From: Streptomyces sp. NBC_01788
GTDB taxonomy: Bacteria; Actinomycetota; Actinomycetes; Streptomycetales; Streptomycetaceae
Length of the DNA stretch: 64,000 nucleotides
Assembly: GCF_035917575.1 (NCBI RefSeq)
Contig: NZ_CP109090.1
Coordinates: 558,001 to 622,000 of the forward strand
Direction: 5' to 3'
Shown: piece after piece, positions 19,640-27,974 of the stretch
Numbering within the stretch: the first letter of the stretch is position 1
Layout: each line of letters opens with the position of its first letter
Notes under the pieces: generated by a model
What the model was told of the DNA's origin: nothing
Database searches by the model: none
What the model saw: only the letters and a program-made list of their open reading frames with translations
Position numbers and translations under genes: made by a program

Positions 19640-20791
19640 GTGAGACGCACCAAACTCCACCGCGTGGCCGTGGCCGCGCTCGTCCTGCTCGGCAGCTGGG
19701 CCGTGGCAGGCACCACTCCGGCCGGAGCGGCGACCCCCGCCGCCGCACCCTCCGCCTCCCCCGGCCTGCTCCAGGCGATGCAGCGTGACCTGGGACTCTC
19801 CCCGCAGCAGGCCGAGGCGCGCCTGTCGGCGGAACGCACCGCCACGGCCGTGGAACCGAAGGCCCGCGCGGCCGCCGGCTCCGCCTTCGGCGGCTCGTGG
19901 TTCGACGACAGGACAGGCCGCCTCACCGTGGCCGTCACCTCCGACGCCTCCGACTCGACCCTGCGCGCCGTCCGGACCGCCGGCGCCGAGGTCCGCACCG
20001 TCCAGCACAGCGCACGGCAGCTCGACACGGCCAAGGCCCGCCTCGACAGCACGACCGCACCGCAGGGTGTGAGCGGCTGGCGGGTGAACCCGAAGGCCAA
20101 CACGGTGGTCGTGGACGTCGTCGGCGCCGCGCGCTCCGACAACGATGTCCAACGCTTCCTCTCCAAGGCCCGCGCGGCCGGCCCCGTCACCGTCCGCACG
20201 GTCTCCGCGGCGCCGCAGACCTTCGCCGCGGGCACAGTCGGCGGCGACCCGTACTACACCGGCAACGCCCGCTGCTCCATCGGCTTCTCGGTGTACGGCG
20301 GCTTCGTGACCGCCGGACACTGCGGCCAGGCCGGCGCCGGGGTGAGCGGCTGGGACGGCTCGTACATCGGCAACTTCCAGGGGTCCTCGTTCCCCGACAA
20401 CGACTACGCCTGGGTCAGCGTCGGCAGCGGCTGGTGGACGGTCCCGGTCGTCCTCGGCTGGGGCACCGTCCCGGACCAGTTGGTGCGCGGCTCCGCCGTG
20501 GCTCCCGTCGGAGCCTCGGTCTGCCGCTCCGGCTCGACGACGCACTGGCACTGCGGCACCGTGCTGGCGCACAACGAGACCGTCAACTACAGCCAGGGCG
20601 CCGTGCACGAGCTGACGAAGACCAGCGTGTGCGCCGAACCGGGCGACTCCGGCGGCTCCTTCATCAGCGGTGACCAGGCCCAGGGCGTCACCTCCGGAGG
20701 CTGGGGCAACTGCTCCAGCGGCGGCGAGACCTGGTTCCAGCCGGTCAACGAGATCCTCAACCGCTACGGACTGACCCTGCACACCGCCTGA
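19640..20791 (+). CDS. Secreted streptogrisin-like serine protease (S1 family)
   Basis: A 383-residue preproprotease: a signal peptide ending near AGTTPAGAA, an alpha-lytic-type pro-region (LLQAMQRDLGLSPQQAEARL; GWRVNPKANTVVVDVVG), then a mature chymotrypsin fold starting around GTVGGDPYYTGNARCSIGFS. The catalytic triad is visible as TAGHCG, DNDYAWV and EPGDSGGSF; paired cysteines match streptogrisin disulfides, and the pocket segment VTSGGWGNCSSGG suggests chymotrypsin-like specificity. The pro-region would act as intramolecular chaperone and be cut off outside the cell. The GTG start follows GAAGGG; the frame opens much earlier without support. Confidence 0.92.
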   Translation: MRRTKLHRVAVAALVLLGSWAVAGTTPAGAATPAAAPSASPGLLQAMQRDLGLSPQQAEARLSAERTATAVEPKARAAAGSAFGGSWFDDRTGRLTVAVTSDASDSTLRAVRTAGAEVRTVQHSARQLDTAKARLDSTTAPQGVSGWRVNPKANTVVVDVVGAARSDNDVQRFLSKARAAGPVTVRTVSAAPQTFAAGTVGGDPYYTGNARCSIGFSVYGGFVTAGHCGQAGAGVSGWDGSYIGNFQGSSFPDNDYAWVSVGSGWWTVPVVLGWGTVPDQLVRGSAVAPVGASVCRSGSTTHWHCGTVLAHNETVNYSQGAVHELTKTSVCAEPGDSGGSFISGDQAQGVTSGGWGNCSSGGETWFQPVNEILNRYGLTLHTA

Positions 20792-20803
20792 CCCGCACCG
20801 ACC

Positions 20804-20837
20804 AGGGGGCTCCGGCAAGGCTCGGCCGGGGCCCCCT
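20804..20837. terminator. Bidirectional hairpin terminator
   Basis: A 13-bp stem with one G-T pair (AGGGGGCTCCGGC / GCCGGGGCCCCCT) and an eight-base loop between the convergent protease and flavoprotein genes. Confidence 0.75.
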
Positions 20838-20854
20838 CTCGACGGCTCGCGTGG

Positions 20855-22141
20855 TCAACCGGCGCCGGCCACCCTGCGGACCCTGTCCCGGGCGACCCGG
20901 GCCGCCGCGTACCCGGTCCCCGCGACGAAGCGCATCATCGGCCCGAACATCGGGGCGGCCAGCGACCCGGTGAAGTACAGACCCGGCACCGACGACTCGA
21001 ACCCCGGGCTCAGCCGCGGCGCCCTCGAACCCGGCACCTGCCTGAGCGCATTACGCACCGCCGGCGACAGGAACGGAACGGCGTCCAGGTCCAGGCGGTA
21101 ACCGGTGGCGGCCAGCACATGATCGACGTCGAGCGCCTCCGCCACACCGCCCGGCCCGGCCAGGTCCAGCCGCACTACGGACCCGTCGGTCCCGGCCCGT
21201 ACGACCCGGCACGAGGTGCGCACCGGCACCACGCCCTCGACCCGGTCCCGCAGCCACCATCCGCCCGAGGGACGCAACGCGCGCCGGAACAGCAGCAGTC
21301 GGGCCGCGGCCGGCAGATGCCGTACCCCGCCGGGAGCCCGGCAGACCGCGGCCAGGATCCAGCCCGTGCCCAGCGGTGAGGCGGGCCTGCCGATCCGTCG
21401 CGTCCAGGACCGGGCCTGGTCCGGGGTCGTCCCCCACAGCACGCCGTTCTCCCGGACCAGCACCTGCGCCCGGGCACCGGACTCGTGGAGCAGCGCGGCG
21501 CTCTCCAGGGCGGACTGTCCCCCGCCGACCACGGCGACCCGGCGGCCGGCGTACCGGGACAGGTCGGTGTGCTGGCTGGTGTGCGACACCGGCGCGCCGG
21601 GCCCCGGGCCTTCGGGCACGAGGCCGCGCAACTCGTCGGGTATGTGGGCCAGTCCGTTCAGGCCGGTGGCCACGACCACGGCGGCGGCCGCGAGTTCCTG
21701 TCCGTCGTCCAGCCGTACGACGAACCCCGCACCGGACGTGGCCAGGTCGACGGCCGCGACCCGGGCCGGCTCCACCTCGCCGACGTACTGCTTCTGGAAC
21801 CACTGGCCGTACCGTACGAACACCTCGCACGGGATGGGCGTCAGTTCGGTCAGCTCCGGCTCACCGTGCACCTGGAGGAAGTCCGCCAGCCGCCCGCCCG
21901 GCTGCGGCGCCGACAGGTCGACGGCGTCCGGCGTCGACTTCAGGAACATCCCGGTCGCCATGGCGTGCCGCCAACTGCCCATGACCTCACCGAAGACCCG
22001 CACCGGGACTCCCGCCCCGCGCAGGTGCGCGGCGACCGACAGCCCGTACGGCCCGGCGCCGACCACCACGACCGGCAGCGCCGGGCGCCCCGGCCGCGCT
22101 CCCCCGTGGGCAGGCCACGGCCCCGGAAGCGACTGCGTCAT
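20855..22141 (-). CDS. FAD/NAD(P)-dependent monooxygenase-like flavoprotein
   Basis: A 428-residue two-dinucleotide-fold flavoprotein. FAD site PVVVVGAGPYGLSVAAHL near residues 23-40, NAD(P)H site RVAVVGGGQSALESAALL near 200, then VLAATGYRLDLDAVPFL and GLYFTGSLAAPMFGPMMRF. The layout resembles the class B flavin monooxygenase / SidA-like N-hydroxylase group. No siderophore genes are nearby and the substrate is unknown. The ATG at 22141 is preceded by GGGGGG; longer versions to 22615 would run over an unrelated small gene. Confidence 0.82.
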   Translation of the reverse strand: MTQSLPGPWPAHGGARPGRPALPVVVVGAGPYGLSVAAHLRGAGVPVRVFGEVMGSWRHAMATGMFLKSTPDAVDLSAPQPGGRLADFLQVHGEPELTELTPIPCEVFVRYGQWFQKQYVGEVEPARVAAVDLATSGAGFVVRLDDGQELAAAAVVVATGLNGLAHIPDELRGLVPEGPGPGAPVSHTSQHTDLSRYAGRRVAVVGGGQSALESAALLHESGARAQVLVRENGVLWGTTPDQARSWTRRIGRPASPLGTGWILAAVCRAPGGVRHLPAAARLLLFRRALRPSGGWWLRDRVEGVVPVRTSCRVVRAGTDGSVVRLDLAGPGGVAEALDVDHVLAATGYRLDLDAVPFLSPAVRNALRQVPGSRAPRLSPGFESSVPGLYFTGSLAAPMFGPMMRFVAGTGYAAARVARDRVRRVAGAG

Positions 22142-22355
22142 GCATCCCCCCGCTGGTCCCCTCGCCGCCTTCCCCAAGGCGGGCGTGACACTCCGGGATG
22201 TGCGCGCCGGCCGAGCGCCGCCGCGCGTCTCCCCCCTCCGCCGGTCAGTGTTACCCACCGACCGCCGCCGGAATGCGATATGGGGACACCTTGCCAAAAA
22301 TTGGTCCGAGTGTTGACCGGCCGCGCCCGCGCGCCTCAAAGGGACGGAGCGCGAA

Positions 22356-22397
22356 CACCCGGCTCCCGTCCTCGTGGCGGAGGACGGGAGCCGGGTG
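22356..22397 (-). terminator. Strong hairpin terminator of the small Cys protein gene
   Basis: Perfect 18-bp stem (CACCCGGCTCCCGTCCTC at 22356-22373, complement at 22380-22397) with a six-base loop. It begins eight bases beyond the stop of the small minus-strand gene and is the best evidence that this gene is real. Confidence 0.8.
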
Positions 22398-22404
22398 CCA
22401 GGAC

Positions 22405-22626
22405 CTAATGGTCCGTGGCGGCGGGAGAGCCGACCGCAGGTGGTGCGGTCATCAGCTTCCCGAACAACGCCATGCAGGTGGAACAGTGTCCAGCCCGCTG
22501 TGCGCTCGCGCCGTCGACGTGCTGACCCAGATTCTGTCCGCACAGGGTGGTGGTCGTGTGCTTGGCCATGACGTGCCAGACCAGAGCCCCACCGGGCTTC
22601 TCTGCTCCTGCACACATCTCATACAT
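22405..22626 (-). CDS. Small Cys-containing hypothetical protein
   Basis: A 73-residue protein with segments GGALVWHVMAKHTTTTLCGQ and HCSTCMALFGKLMTAPP. The spacing of His and Cys (H..H...C and HCxxC) suggests a small metal-binding fold of a type common as Streptomyces orphans; no function is known. The ATG at 22626 has GTGGAG six bases upstream, and a strong terminator follows the stop. Confidence 0.65.
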   Translation of the reverse strand: MYEMCAGAEKPGGALVWHVMAKHTTTTLCGQNLGQHVDGASAQRAGHCSTCMALFGKLMTAPPAVGSPAATDH

Positions 22627-22743
22627 GATCGGCTCCACTCCCTCGATGGACGCCTCTCTCACTCAAGGAGACACCGAGTGGGCCATCTGCACGCAGCCAC
22701 GGACGGCCATTCAGGTGAAACACGCGCCCCGGGTGGTGCCATC

Positions 22744-23484
22744 ATGGGGCGCATGCGAAAAGGCGGAGCGTTGCGGACAGCGGCCGTGGTGGCCGTCGGT
22801 GGGGCGCTGGCGATGTCGCTGACGGCCTGCGGCGGTACGGGCCACCGGCGCCCGGCCGGTCACGGCGGGCCGGCGGAGCGCACGCCGGGCCGCGGGGCCT
22901 TTCCGAGCCGGGTGCAGGGCATCGGTGACCGCATGTGGCATCGGGTGCCGTCCGGGTCCCGCCAGGTGGTCGCCGTCCACGGAGCCGGGCCCGACTCCCC
23001 CGACGCGACGGTCGAGTTCTTCACCAAGCACGGCTCGCACTGGGAGCGGGCGGGTTCCTGGCCGGCCCACAACGGCAGGAAGGGCTGGACGACGGACCAT
23101 CACGAGGGCGACCAGCGCACCCCTGTGGGGGTGTTCACGCTGAGCGACGCCGGCGGCGTGCTCGAGAACCCCGGGGCAAAGCTGCCGTACACCCGGTCCG
23201 CCGCGTTCCAGGCGCCCCGGTCCTGGACGAAGAACGCCTGGCACGACTTCGACTACGTCATCGCCATCGACTTCAACCGCGTCAAGGGCACACCGCCCAA
23301 CGACCCCACCCGGCCTCAAGGCCAGTCAAGGGGTGGCGGCATCTGGCTGCACATGGACCACGGCAGCGGCACCTCCGCGTGCGTGACCCTGTCCGAGTCG
23401 GCGATGCGGTACCTGCTGCGCTCCCTCGACCCGCGTCAGCGCCCGGTCGTGGTCATGGGAGACAAGGCGGACCTCCAGGCCTGA
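22744..23484 (+). CDS. L,D-transpeptidase (YkuD)-like lipoprotein
   Basis: A 246-residue protein with a lipoprotein signal (VAVGGALAMSLTACGG, lipobox Cys near residue 31). The C-terminal domain has the YkuD pattern GGGIWLHMDHGSGTSACVTL, giving His and Cys of the L,D-transpeptidase site, with HEGDQRTPVGVFTL upstream. It probably acts on peptidoglycan or a related peptide at the outer face of the membrane. The HxDHGSGTSACV form belongs to the YafK/ErfK-like branch common in Streptomyces, often called L,D-transpeptidase family without proof of cross-linking. ATG 22744 is chosen; ATG 22753 is also possible. Confidence 0.82.
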   Translation: MGRMRKGGALRTAAVVAVGGALAMSLTACGGTGHRRPAGHGGPAERTPGRGAFPSRVQGIGDRMWHRVPSGSRQVVAVHGAGPDSPDATVEFFTKHGSHWERAGSWPAHNGRKGWTTDHHEGDQRTPVGVFTLSDAGGVLENPGAKLPYTRSAAFQAPRSWTKNAWHDFDYVIAIDFNRVKGTPPNDPTRPQGQSRGGGIWLHMDHGSGTSACVTLSESAMRYLLRSLDPRQRPVVVMGDKADLQA

Positions 23485-23518
23485 CGCCGCCCGGCGGGGG
23501 CCGCCGGCCACAGCCGCC

Positions 23519-23974
23519 TCACGGCCGCGCGGCGTCTAGCAGCGCTATGCGGACGACGACACGCTTGCCCACCGGCTCGCGCCGCACCTCGAACCGCTCC
23601 ACCACGGCCATCACGATCTCCAGACCGTGCTGGCCCACCCGTCCGGGATCGGCTGCCCGTGCCACGGGCAGCACCGGATCGCTGTCCCAGACCGCGATGT
23701 CCACGGCGTCTCCGGCGATCCGCAGATCCATCAGGATGGGGCCGGAGGCGTACTTGCGGGCGTTGGTGACCAGTTCGCTGACCACCAGCTGCGTCAGGTC
23801 CATGGCCCGGTCCGAGACCGTCAGTCCGTGGCCGGTCCTGGCCCGGCTCAGGAACGCGGCCGCGAGATGGCGGGCCTCGGCGATGCACGCTCCGTCGCCG
23901 TCGAGGGCCGCCGCCATGCGTATCACGCCGGTATCCGGCGCCGGCTCCGCGCCGCCGAGGAGGACGGATTCCAT
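23519..23974 (-). CDS. RsbW-like ATP-binding anti-sigma regulator
   Basis: A 151-residue GHKL-fold ATPase: N box VVSELVTNARKYA, G1 AVWDSDPVLPVA, G2 GRVGQHGLEIVMAVVERFEV. Such single-domain proteins in Streptomyces act in partner switching with SpoIIE phosphatases and anti-anti-sigma factors. No partner is adjacent. Two starts are possible: ATG 23974 (used) or GTG 24010, each with a purine-rich site upstream. Confidence 0.82.
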   Translation of the reverse strand: MESVLLGGAEPAPDTGVIRMAAALDGDGACIAEARHLAAAFLSRARTGHGLTVSDRAMDLTQLVVSELVTNARKYASGPILMDLRIAGDAVDIAVWDSDPVLPVARAADPGRVGQHGLEIVMAVVERFEVRREPVGKRVVVRIALLDAARP

Positions 23975-24237
23975 CCCAACCGCCTTCACCACCCTGTTCA
24001 CGGCGTGCACATACCCCTCTTCCGGCCGGGCACGCCTGCGGCCGCCGTGTCTGCTTCGTCACACGGGCGACCGGCCGCCGCGGGGCGGCGAGCCGGCGAC
24101 GGCGGCGCCGTCACCGCGACCTCACCCGCGCCCTCGCCGCGTCCACGAGCCGGACAGAACGGCGACAAGGTGCCGGATGCATCTACCGTTCGTGGTGCCG
24201 GTCGAGCGACGGCCTCGACGGTCGAGGGGAGCCCAGC

Positions 24238-25077
24238 ATGGCCGAGGACACCGCGGAGCGGACAACTCGGGAGCACGGGACCGTCGTCGCCCTCCGCGAG
24301 GTGGGCGTCCGCCGCTGCACGACCGGCCAGGTGATCCTCGACGACGTCGACTGGACGGTGCGCGCGGGAGAGCACTGGGCACTGCTGGGTGCCAACGGCG
24401 CCGGGAAGACCACACTGCTGCGGCTGCTCGGCGCCCTGATGCACCCCACGACCGGCAGCGTCGAGGTCCTCGGCGAACTCCTCGGCCGCGTCGACGTACG
24501 GGAACTGCGCGCGCGCATCGGGCACGTCACCACCGCGCAGCGCGTTCCTGGTGAACTGGACGCCCACACCGTCGTGCTGACCGGTCACACGGGCACGGTG
24601 CAGCCACTGTGGCGGATGTACGACGAAGAGGCCCGGCAGCGGGCCCACGAACTGCTGGCCGAGCTGGACATCAAGGACCTGGCCGACCGGCCGTACGGAG
24701 TCTGCTCGGGCGGGCAGCGGGCGCGCGTCCTCATCGCCCGGGCCCTCATGGCCGAGCCCGCGCTGCTGCTTCTCGACGAGCCCTTCAACGCCCTGGACCT
24801 GCCGTCCCGCGAGGATCTGGTCGAGGCCATGCACCGGCTCGCGGAGGGACGGCCACGGCTCGCCACCGTGACGGTCACCCACCACCTCGAGGAACTCTCC
24901 CCCGCCGTCAGTCACGCCCTGCTGCTGCGCGAAGGCCGGATCCTGGCCCAGGGACCCGTCGAGGATGTACTGACCGGGCCGTGGCTGACCACGTGCTTCG
25001 GCCGCCCCATCGCGGTCAGCCGGCACGAGGGCCGCTGGTGGGCCTATTCCGGGCGGCAGAGCCTCAGGAGCGCGTGA
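24238..25077 (+). CDS. ABC transporter ATP-binding protein
   Basis: A 279-residue ATPase domain. Walker A LLGANGAGKTTLLRLLG, Q-loop TTAQRVPG, signature CSGGQRARVLIARALM, Walker B LLLLDEPFNALDLPS, H-loop VTVTHHLEELSP. No permease or binding protein is adjacent; the pattern is closest to stand-alone ModF/YlmA-like ATPases. The C-terminal tail (CFGRPIAVSRHEGRWWAYSG) is typical of that group. The ATG follows GAGGGGAGCC. Confidence 0.85.
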   Translation: MAEDTAERTTREHGTVVALREVGVRRCTTGQVILDDVDWTVRAGEHWALLGANGAGKTTLLRLLGALMHPTTGSVEVLGELLGRVDVRELRARIGHVTTAQRVPGELDAHTVVLTGHTGTVQPLWRMYDEEARQRAHELLAELDIKDLADRPYGVCSGGQRARVLIARALMAEPALLLLDEPFNALDLPSREDLVEAMHRLAEGRPRLATVTVTHHLEELSPAVSHALLLREGRILAQGPVEDVLTGPWLTTCFGRPIAVSRHEGRWWAYSGRQSLRSA

Positions 25078-25142
25078 GGCGCCTCGCCGATCCTTCGCAC
25101 ACGGCGGTCCGACGCCGCTTCCCTCTACCCGAAGTAACATGA

Positions 25143-25382
<240 letters not shown>

Positions 25383-25403
25383 AACCGAGGCCGGGCGAAA
25401 CTG

Positions 25404-25451
25404 AAGGGGGCGGCGGTGGGACCGGTCATCCGGTCCCACCGCCGCCCCCTT
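25404..25451. terminator. Very strong bidirectional hairpin terminator
   Basis: Perfect 22-bp inverted repeat (arms 25404-25425 and 25430-25451) with a four-base loop TCAT, beginning AAGGGGGCGG and ending CGCCCCCTT. It separates the small plus-strand gene from the convergent DUF1996 gene. Confidence 0.88.
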
Positions 25452-25468
25452 CGCGGCCCGTGGCGTCG

Positions 25469-27475
25469 TCAGGCGGCGCTGCGCCTGATCCGGCGCAGCA
25501 GCACGAAGCCCGCGGTCACGAGCACCGCACCGGCGGCCGCGGGCCACAGCTTGGCTCCGGTCTCGGCCAGGCTGCCCCTGACTGCCTGCGGTTCGGTCTG
25601 CGGTCCGGTCTGTGCGCCGGCCGCCGCCTGGCCGTTTCCGCCGGGAGCCGGGGTGTAGGCGGGCGAGCCCACCTCACCACCGGTCGCGGCACTGGTCTCG
25701 GCACCCGTGGCGCTCGTCCCCGCCTGACGGGAGGTGTCGGCCTTGGGTTCCACCGCGCCGCCCGTGGGCTCCGCGGACTTCTCCGCCCCTGCGCCGCCCG
25801 TGCCGGCCCCGGCCGCGCCGCCGTTGCCGCCGGTACCGGCCGCGCCGGCGCCGCCTCCGGGCCGCGCGCCCGAGGTCTCCGTCGGCTTCTCCTCAGGCTC
25901 CTGAGGGTCCTGCGGCTTCTCCGGCTTCTGCGGCTTCTCCGGCTGCGCGCCGGACTCCGCGCCCTGGTCGGCCCCGTCGCCGCACGTGCGGCCGCTGTTG
26001 ATGCAGTCGACCATCCGGCCCATCAGGTCCTCGTCGAAGACGTTGATGAAGTCGCCGTGGTCCGTGCCCGGCTTGTGCAGCTGCTCGGGGAAGGAGTCCA
26101 CGGCGAACAGCGGGGTGGTCGCACCGCCGTCGTTCAGGCTCGGGGCGTCGACGCCGTAGACGATGCGCTGCACCAGTTGCGGGATCGCCCGGAATCCCTC
26201 CGGGCAGTTGCCCTCGCCGTCGGCGAACGCCACGTGCGTGCGGTGGTTGGCGCTGTCGGCGTTCCGGCCGTCCCAGCAGCTCTGGAACCTGAAGGTGCGC
26301 ACCACGTCGCTGCCCTCGGGGCAGAGCGGGTACTTGTCCTTCAGCTGCCGGTCCTCGAACCCGGTGCAGGACCAGGAGGCGTTGGCGTTGGCGGGGCCGT
26401 TGACGAACGCCTTGGCGTCACCGGTGATGATGCGCAGGAAGCGCGGCATCGCCGTCACCTTGCCGCGCGGGCTGCCCTCGAAGGACAGCGTCACCTGCTT
26501 CGGCGTCACGATCTTGCCCGCGTTGCCCTCGGTCCCGCCGCCGGGGGCGTCGGCGTCCCGCTCACGGGTTCCGTCCTGAAGGCGCAGCACGGGCCAGTAG
26601 TAGGTCGACCTGTCGCCCTTGTCGGCGCAGCTCGTGTCGGCCTTCGCCAGGTCCTCGTCACTGGCGAAGGCGCTGTTGCCCTGGTTGCCGATGTAGTCGT
26701 GGAAGTGGTGGGCGCCGTTGGTGACGCCGGGGGCGACGATCACGTTGTCCGAGTTGAACAGGCCGCCCGCGTTCACTCCGCAGCTGGAGGCGAAGGTGCC
26801 GCGTGAGGCGTCCGCCTCCTCACGGGGCTTGCCGGCATTGGGCTGCACGGAGCTGATGTCCGCGTAGTCCGCGGCCACGGGCCCGTTGCCGGACCGCCCG
26901 TCGTCGGCGCCCTGCTCCGGCTCCTGCTGTCCGTCCTGCGGCAAGCTCTGGTCCTGACCGCTCTGGTCCTGGCCGGTCTGCCCGTCGCCGCCCTCGGTGT
27001 CGGAGGTGCGCAGGGCGCAGGCCGCGAGGTCGTCGAGCCCGTCGGGCCGCTCCCCGGCACGCTCGATCGCGTCGGCGATGCCGCCGATCGTCGCGGTCCG
27101 CTCCTGCGTGAGCGGGCCCACGATCCCCTTGTCCACGGCGTCGACGTCGATACGCCCGTCCTTCACCGCTTCCAGCATCCGCTGGTAGGCGCTCGCGATC
27201 TGCTGGTCCAGGGCCGCGAGTTGCTCGTCGACGGTCGCCTTCGCCTCCTCCGGCACCTCGGTCAGCCGGGCGCCGACGTCCGGGCAGTCGATCGTGGCGC
27301 CTCCCGCCGCCGGGCTCTGCTTACGGTCCCCTACGGACTGCACGGCCGACGTGTCTTCGGTGGCGGAGGCGTACACGTTGGCGACCATCAGCCCGCCTCC
27401 GCCCAGGATGAGCGCCATCGCACCGATGGTGGCGCGCCGTGGGCCCGTGGGTCGTCTGCGCGTGTTGCGTCTCAC
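25469..27475 (-). CDS. Wall-anchored DUF1996 protein with LAxTG sortase signal
   Basis: A 668-residue secreted protein: a basic start (RRNTRRRPTGPRR), a signal helix (MALILGGGGLMVANVYASA), a helical region (VDEQLAALDQQIASAYQRML), a Gln/Gly/Asp-rich linker, then DUF1996 with FASSCGVNAGG, GAHHFHDYIGNQ, SWSCTGFEDRQL, NHRTHVAFADGEGNCPEGF. The Pro/Gly/Ala-rich stalk ends in SLAETGAKLWPAAAGAVLVT plus a basic tail, a class E sortase LAxTG anchor. DUF1996 is mostly known from fungi and actinobacteria and has no proven activity. The GTG at 27475 has AGGAG seven bases upstream; the frame opens further at 27856, through a structured intergenic region. Confidence 0.85.
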   Translation of the reverse strand: MRRNTRRRPTGPRRATIGAMALILGGGGLMVANVYASATEDTSAVQSVGDRKQSPAAGGATIDCPDVGARLTEVPEEAKATVDEQLAALDQQIASAYQRMLEAVKDGRIDVDAVDKGIVGPLTQERTATIGGIADAIERAGERPDGLDDLAACALRTSDTEGGDGQTGQDQSGQDQSLPQDGQQEPEQGADDGRSGNGPVAADYADISSVQPNAGKPREEADASRGTFASSCGVNAGGLFNSDNVIVAPGVTNGAHHFHDYIGNQGNSAFASDEDLAKADTSCADKGDRSTYYWPVLRLQDGTRERDADAPGGGTEGNAGKIVTPKQVTLSFEGSPRGKVTAMPRFLRIITGDAKAFVNGPANANASWSCTGFEDRQLKDKYPLCPEGSDVVRTFRFQSCWDGRNADSANHRTHVAFADGEGNCPEGFRAIPQLVQRIVYGVDAPSLNDGGATTPLFAVDSFPEQLHKPGTDHGDFINVFDEDLMGRMVDCINSGRTCGDGADQGAESGAQPEKPQKPEKPQDPQEPEEKPTETSGARPGGGAGAAGTGGNGGAAGAGTGGAGAEKSAEPTGGAVEPKADTSRQAGTSATGAETSAATGGEVGSPAYTPAPGGNGQAAAGAQTGPQTEPQAVRGSLAETGAKLWPAAAGAVLVTAGFVLLRRIRRSAA

Positions 27476-27677
27476 CGAACTTCTCCTACGCGTCGTGGCC
27501 GGCCGGGAATGCGATTCCCCCCGTCCCATACGGAGTTCGGCCCGGGAATGTTCAAGCGCCCCGCGGATTCCCCCGCCTCGTCGCCCCGGGCGGCGAGCGG
27601 TGGCGGCCCGCACAAGCGGCGGCGCGGCACGTCGTGGATCGGCAGGTGGCGCGAACGCCCGTTCGGCGGACACGACG

Positions 27678-27821
27678 AAAGCCCCACTCCCGTGTCGGGA
27701 GTGGGGCTCGTCCACGAGCGCCGGGCAGGCCTTGCACCTGCATCTCCCCGCAGGAAGCGGGGCGTCTTTCCTTGGACCACCAACGCACAGCCGGCCACCG
27801 GGAGTTCCGGTGACGCGCTCA
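27678..27821 (-). ncRNA. Candidate structured small RNA or leader
   Basis: Read on the minus strand, a TATGCT -10-like box (27833-27828) is followed by about 145 bases of successive hairpins: CACCGG...CCGGTG, CCCCGC-TTCCT-GCGGGG (27762-27746), GCAGG...CCTGC, an enclosing GAGCGC/GCGCTC pair, GCTCG-TGGA-CGAGC, and finally a 13-bp terminator stem followed by TTTCGTC. It precedes the DUF1996 gene by about 200 bases. It could be an independent sRNA, a 5' regulatory leader, or the relic of an IS200/IS605-type right end with its guide-RNA hairpins. No match to a known RNA family could be confirmed by eye. Confidence 0.4.
27680..27708 (-). terminator. Intrinsic-type terminator ending the candidate RNA
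   Basis: Perfect 13-bp stem AGCCCCACTCCCG / CGGGAGTGGGGCT with a three-base loop. On the minus strand it is followed by TTTCGTC. It lies about 200 bases upstream of the DUF1996 start, so it would attenuate or end a minus-strand transcript before that gene. Confidence 0.65.
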
Positions 27822-27974
27822 AGATCGAGCATAGCGCAGATGCCCGGCCGCGGCACGTCGCCGCGCGGGCCGTACCCCGTATCACCCCGTCACCAGGGCA
27901 ATGGTTGCCGAGATCGCCAGACGCGCCGTGTCAGTTCTCCCACATATCGCTGCAAAACGTGTGTTATTCGACTC

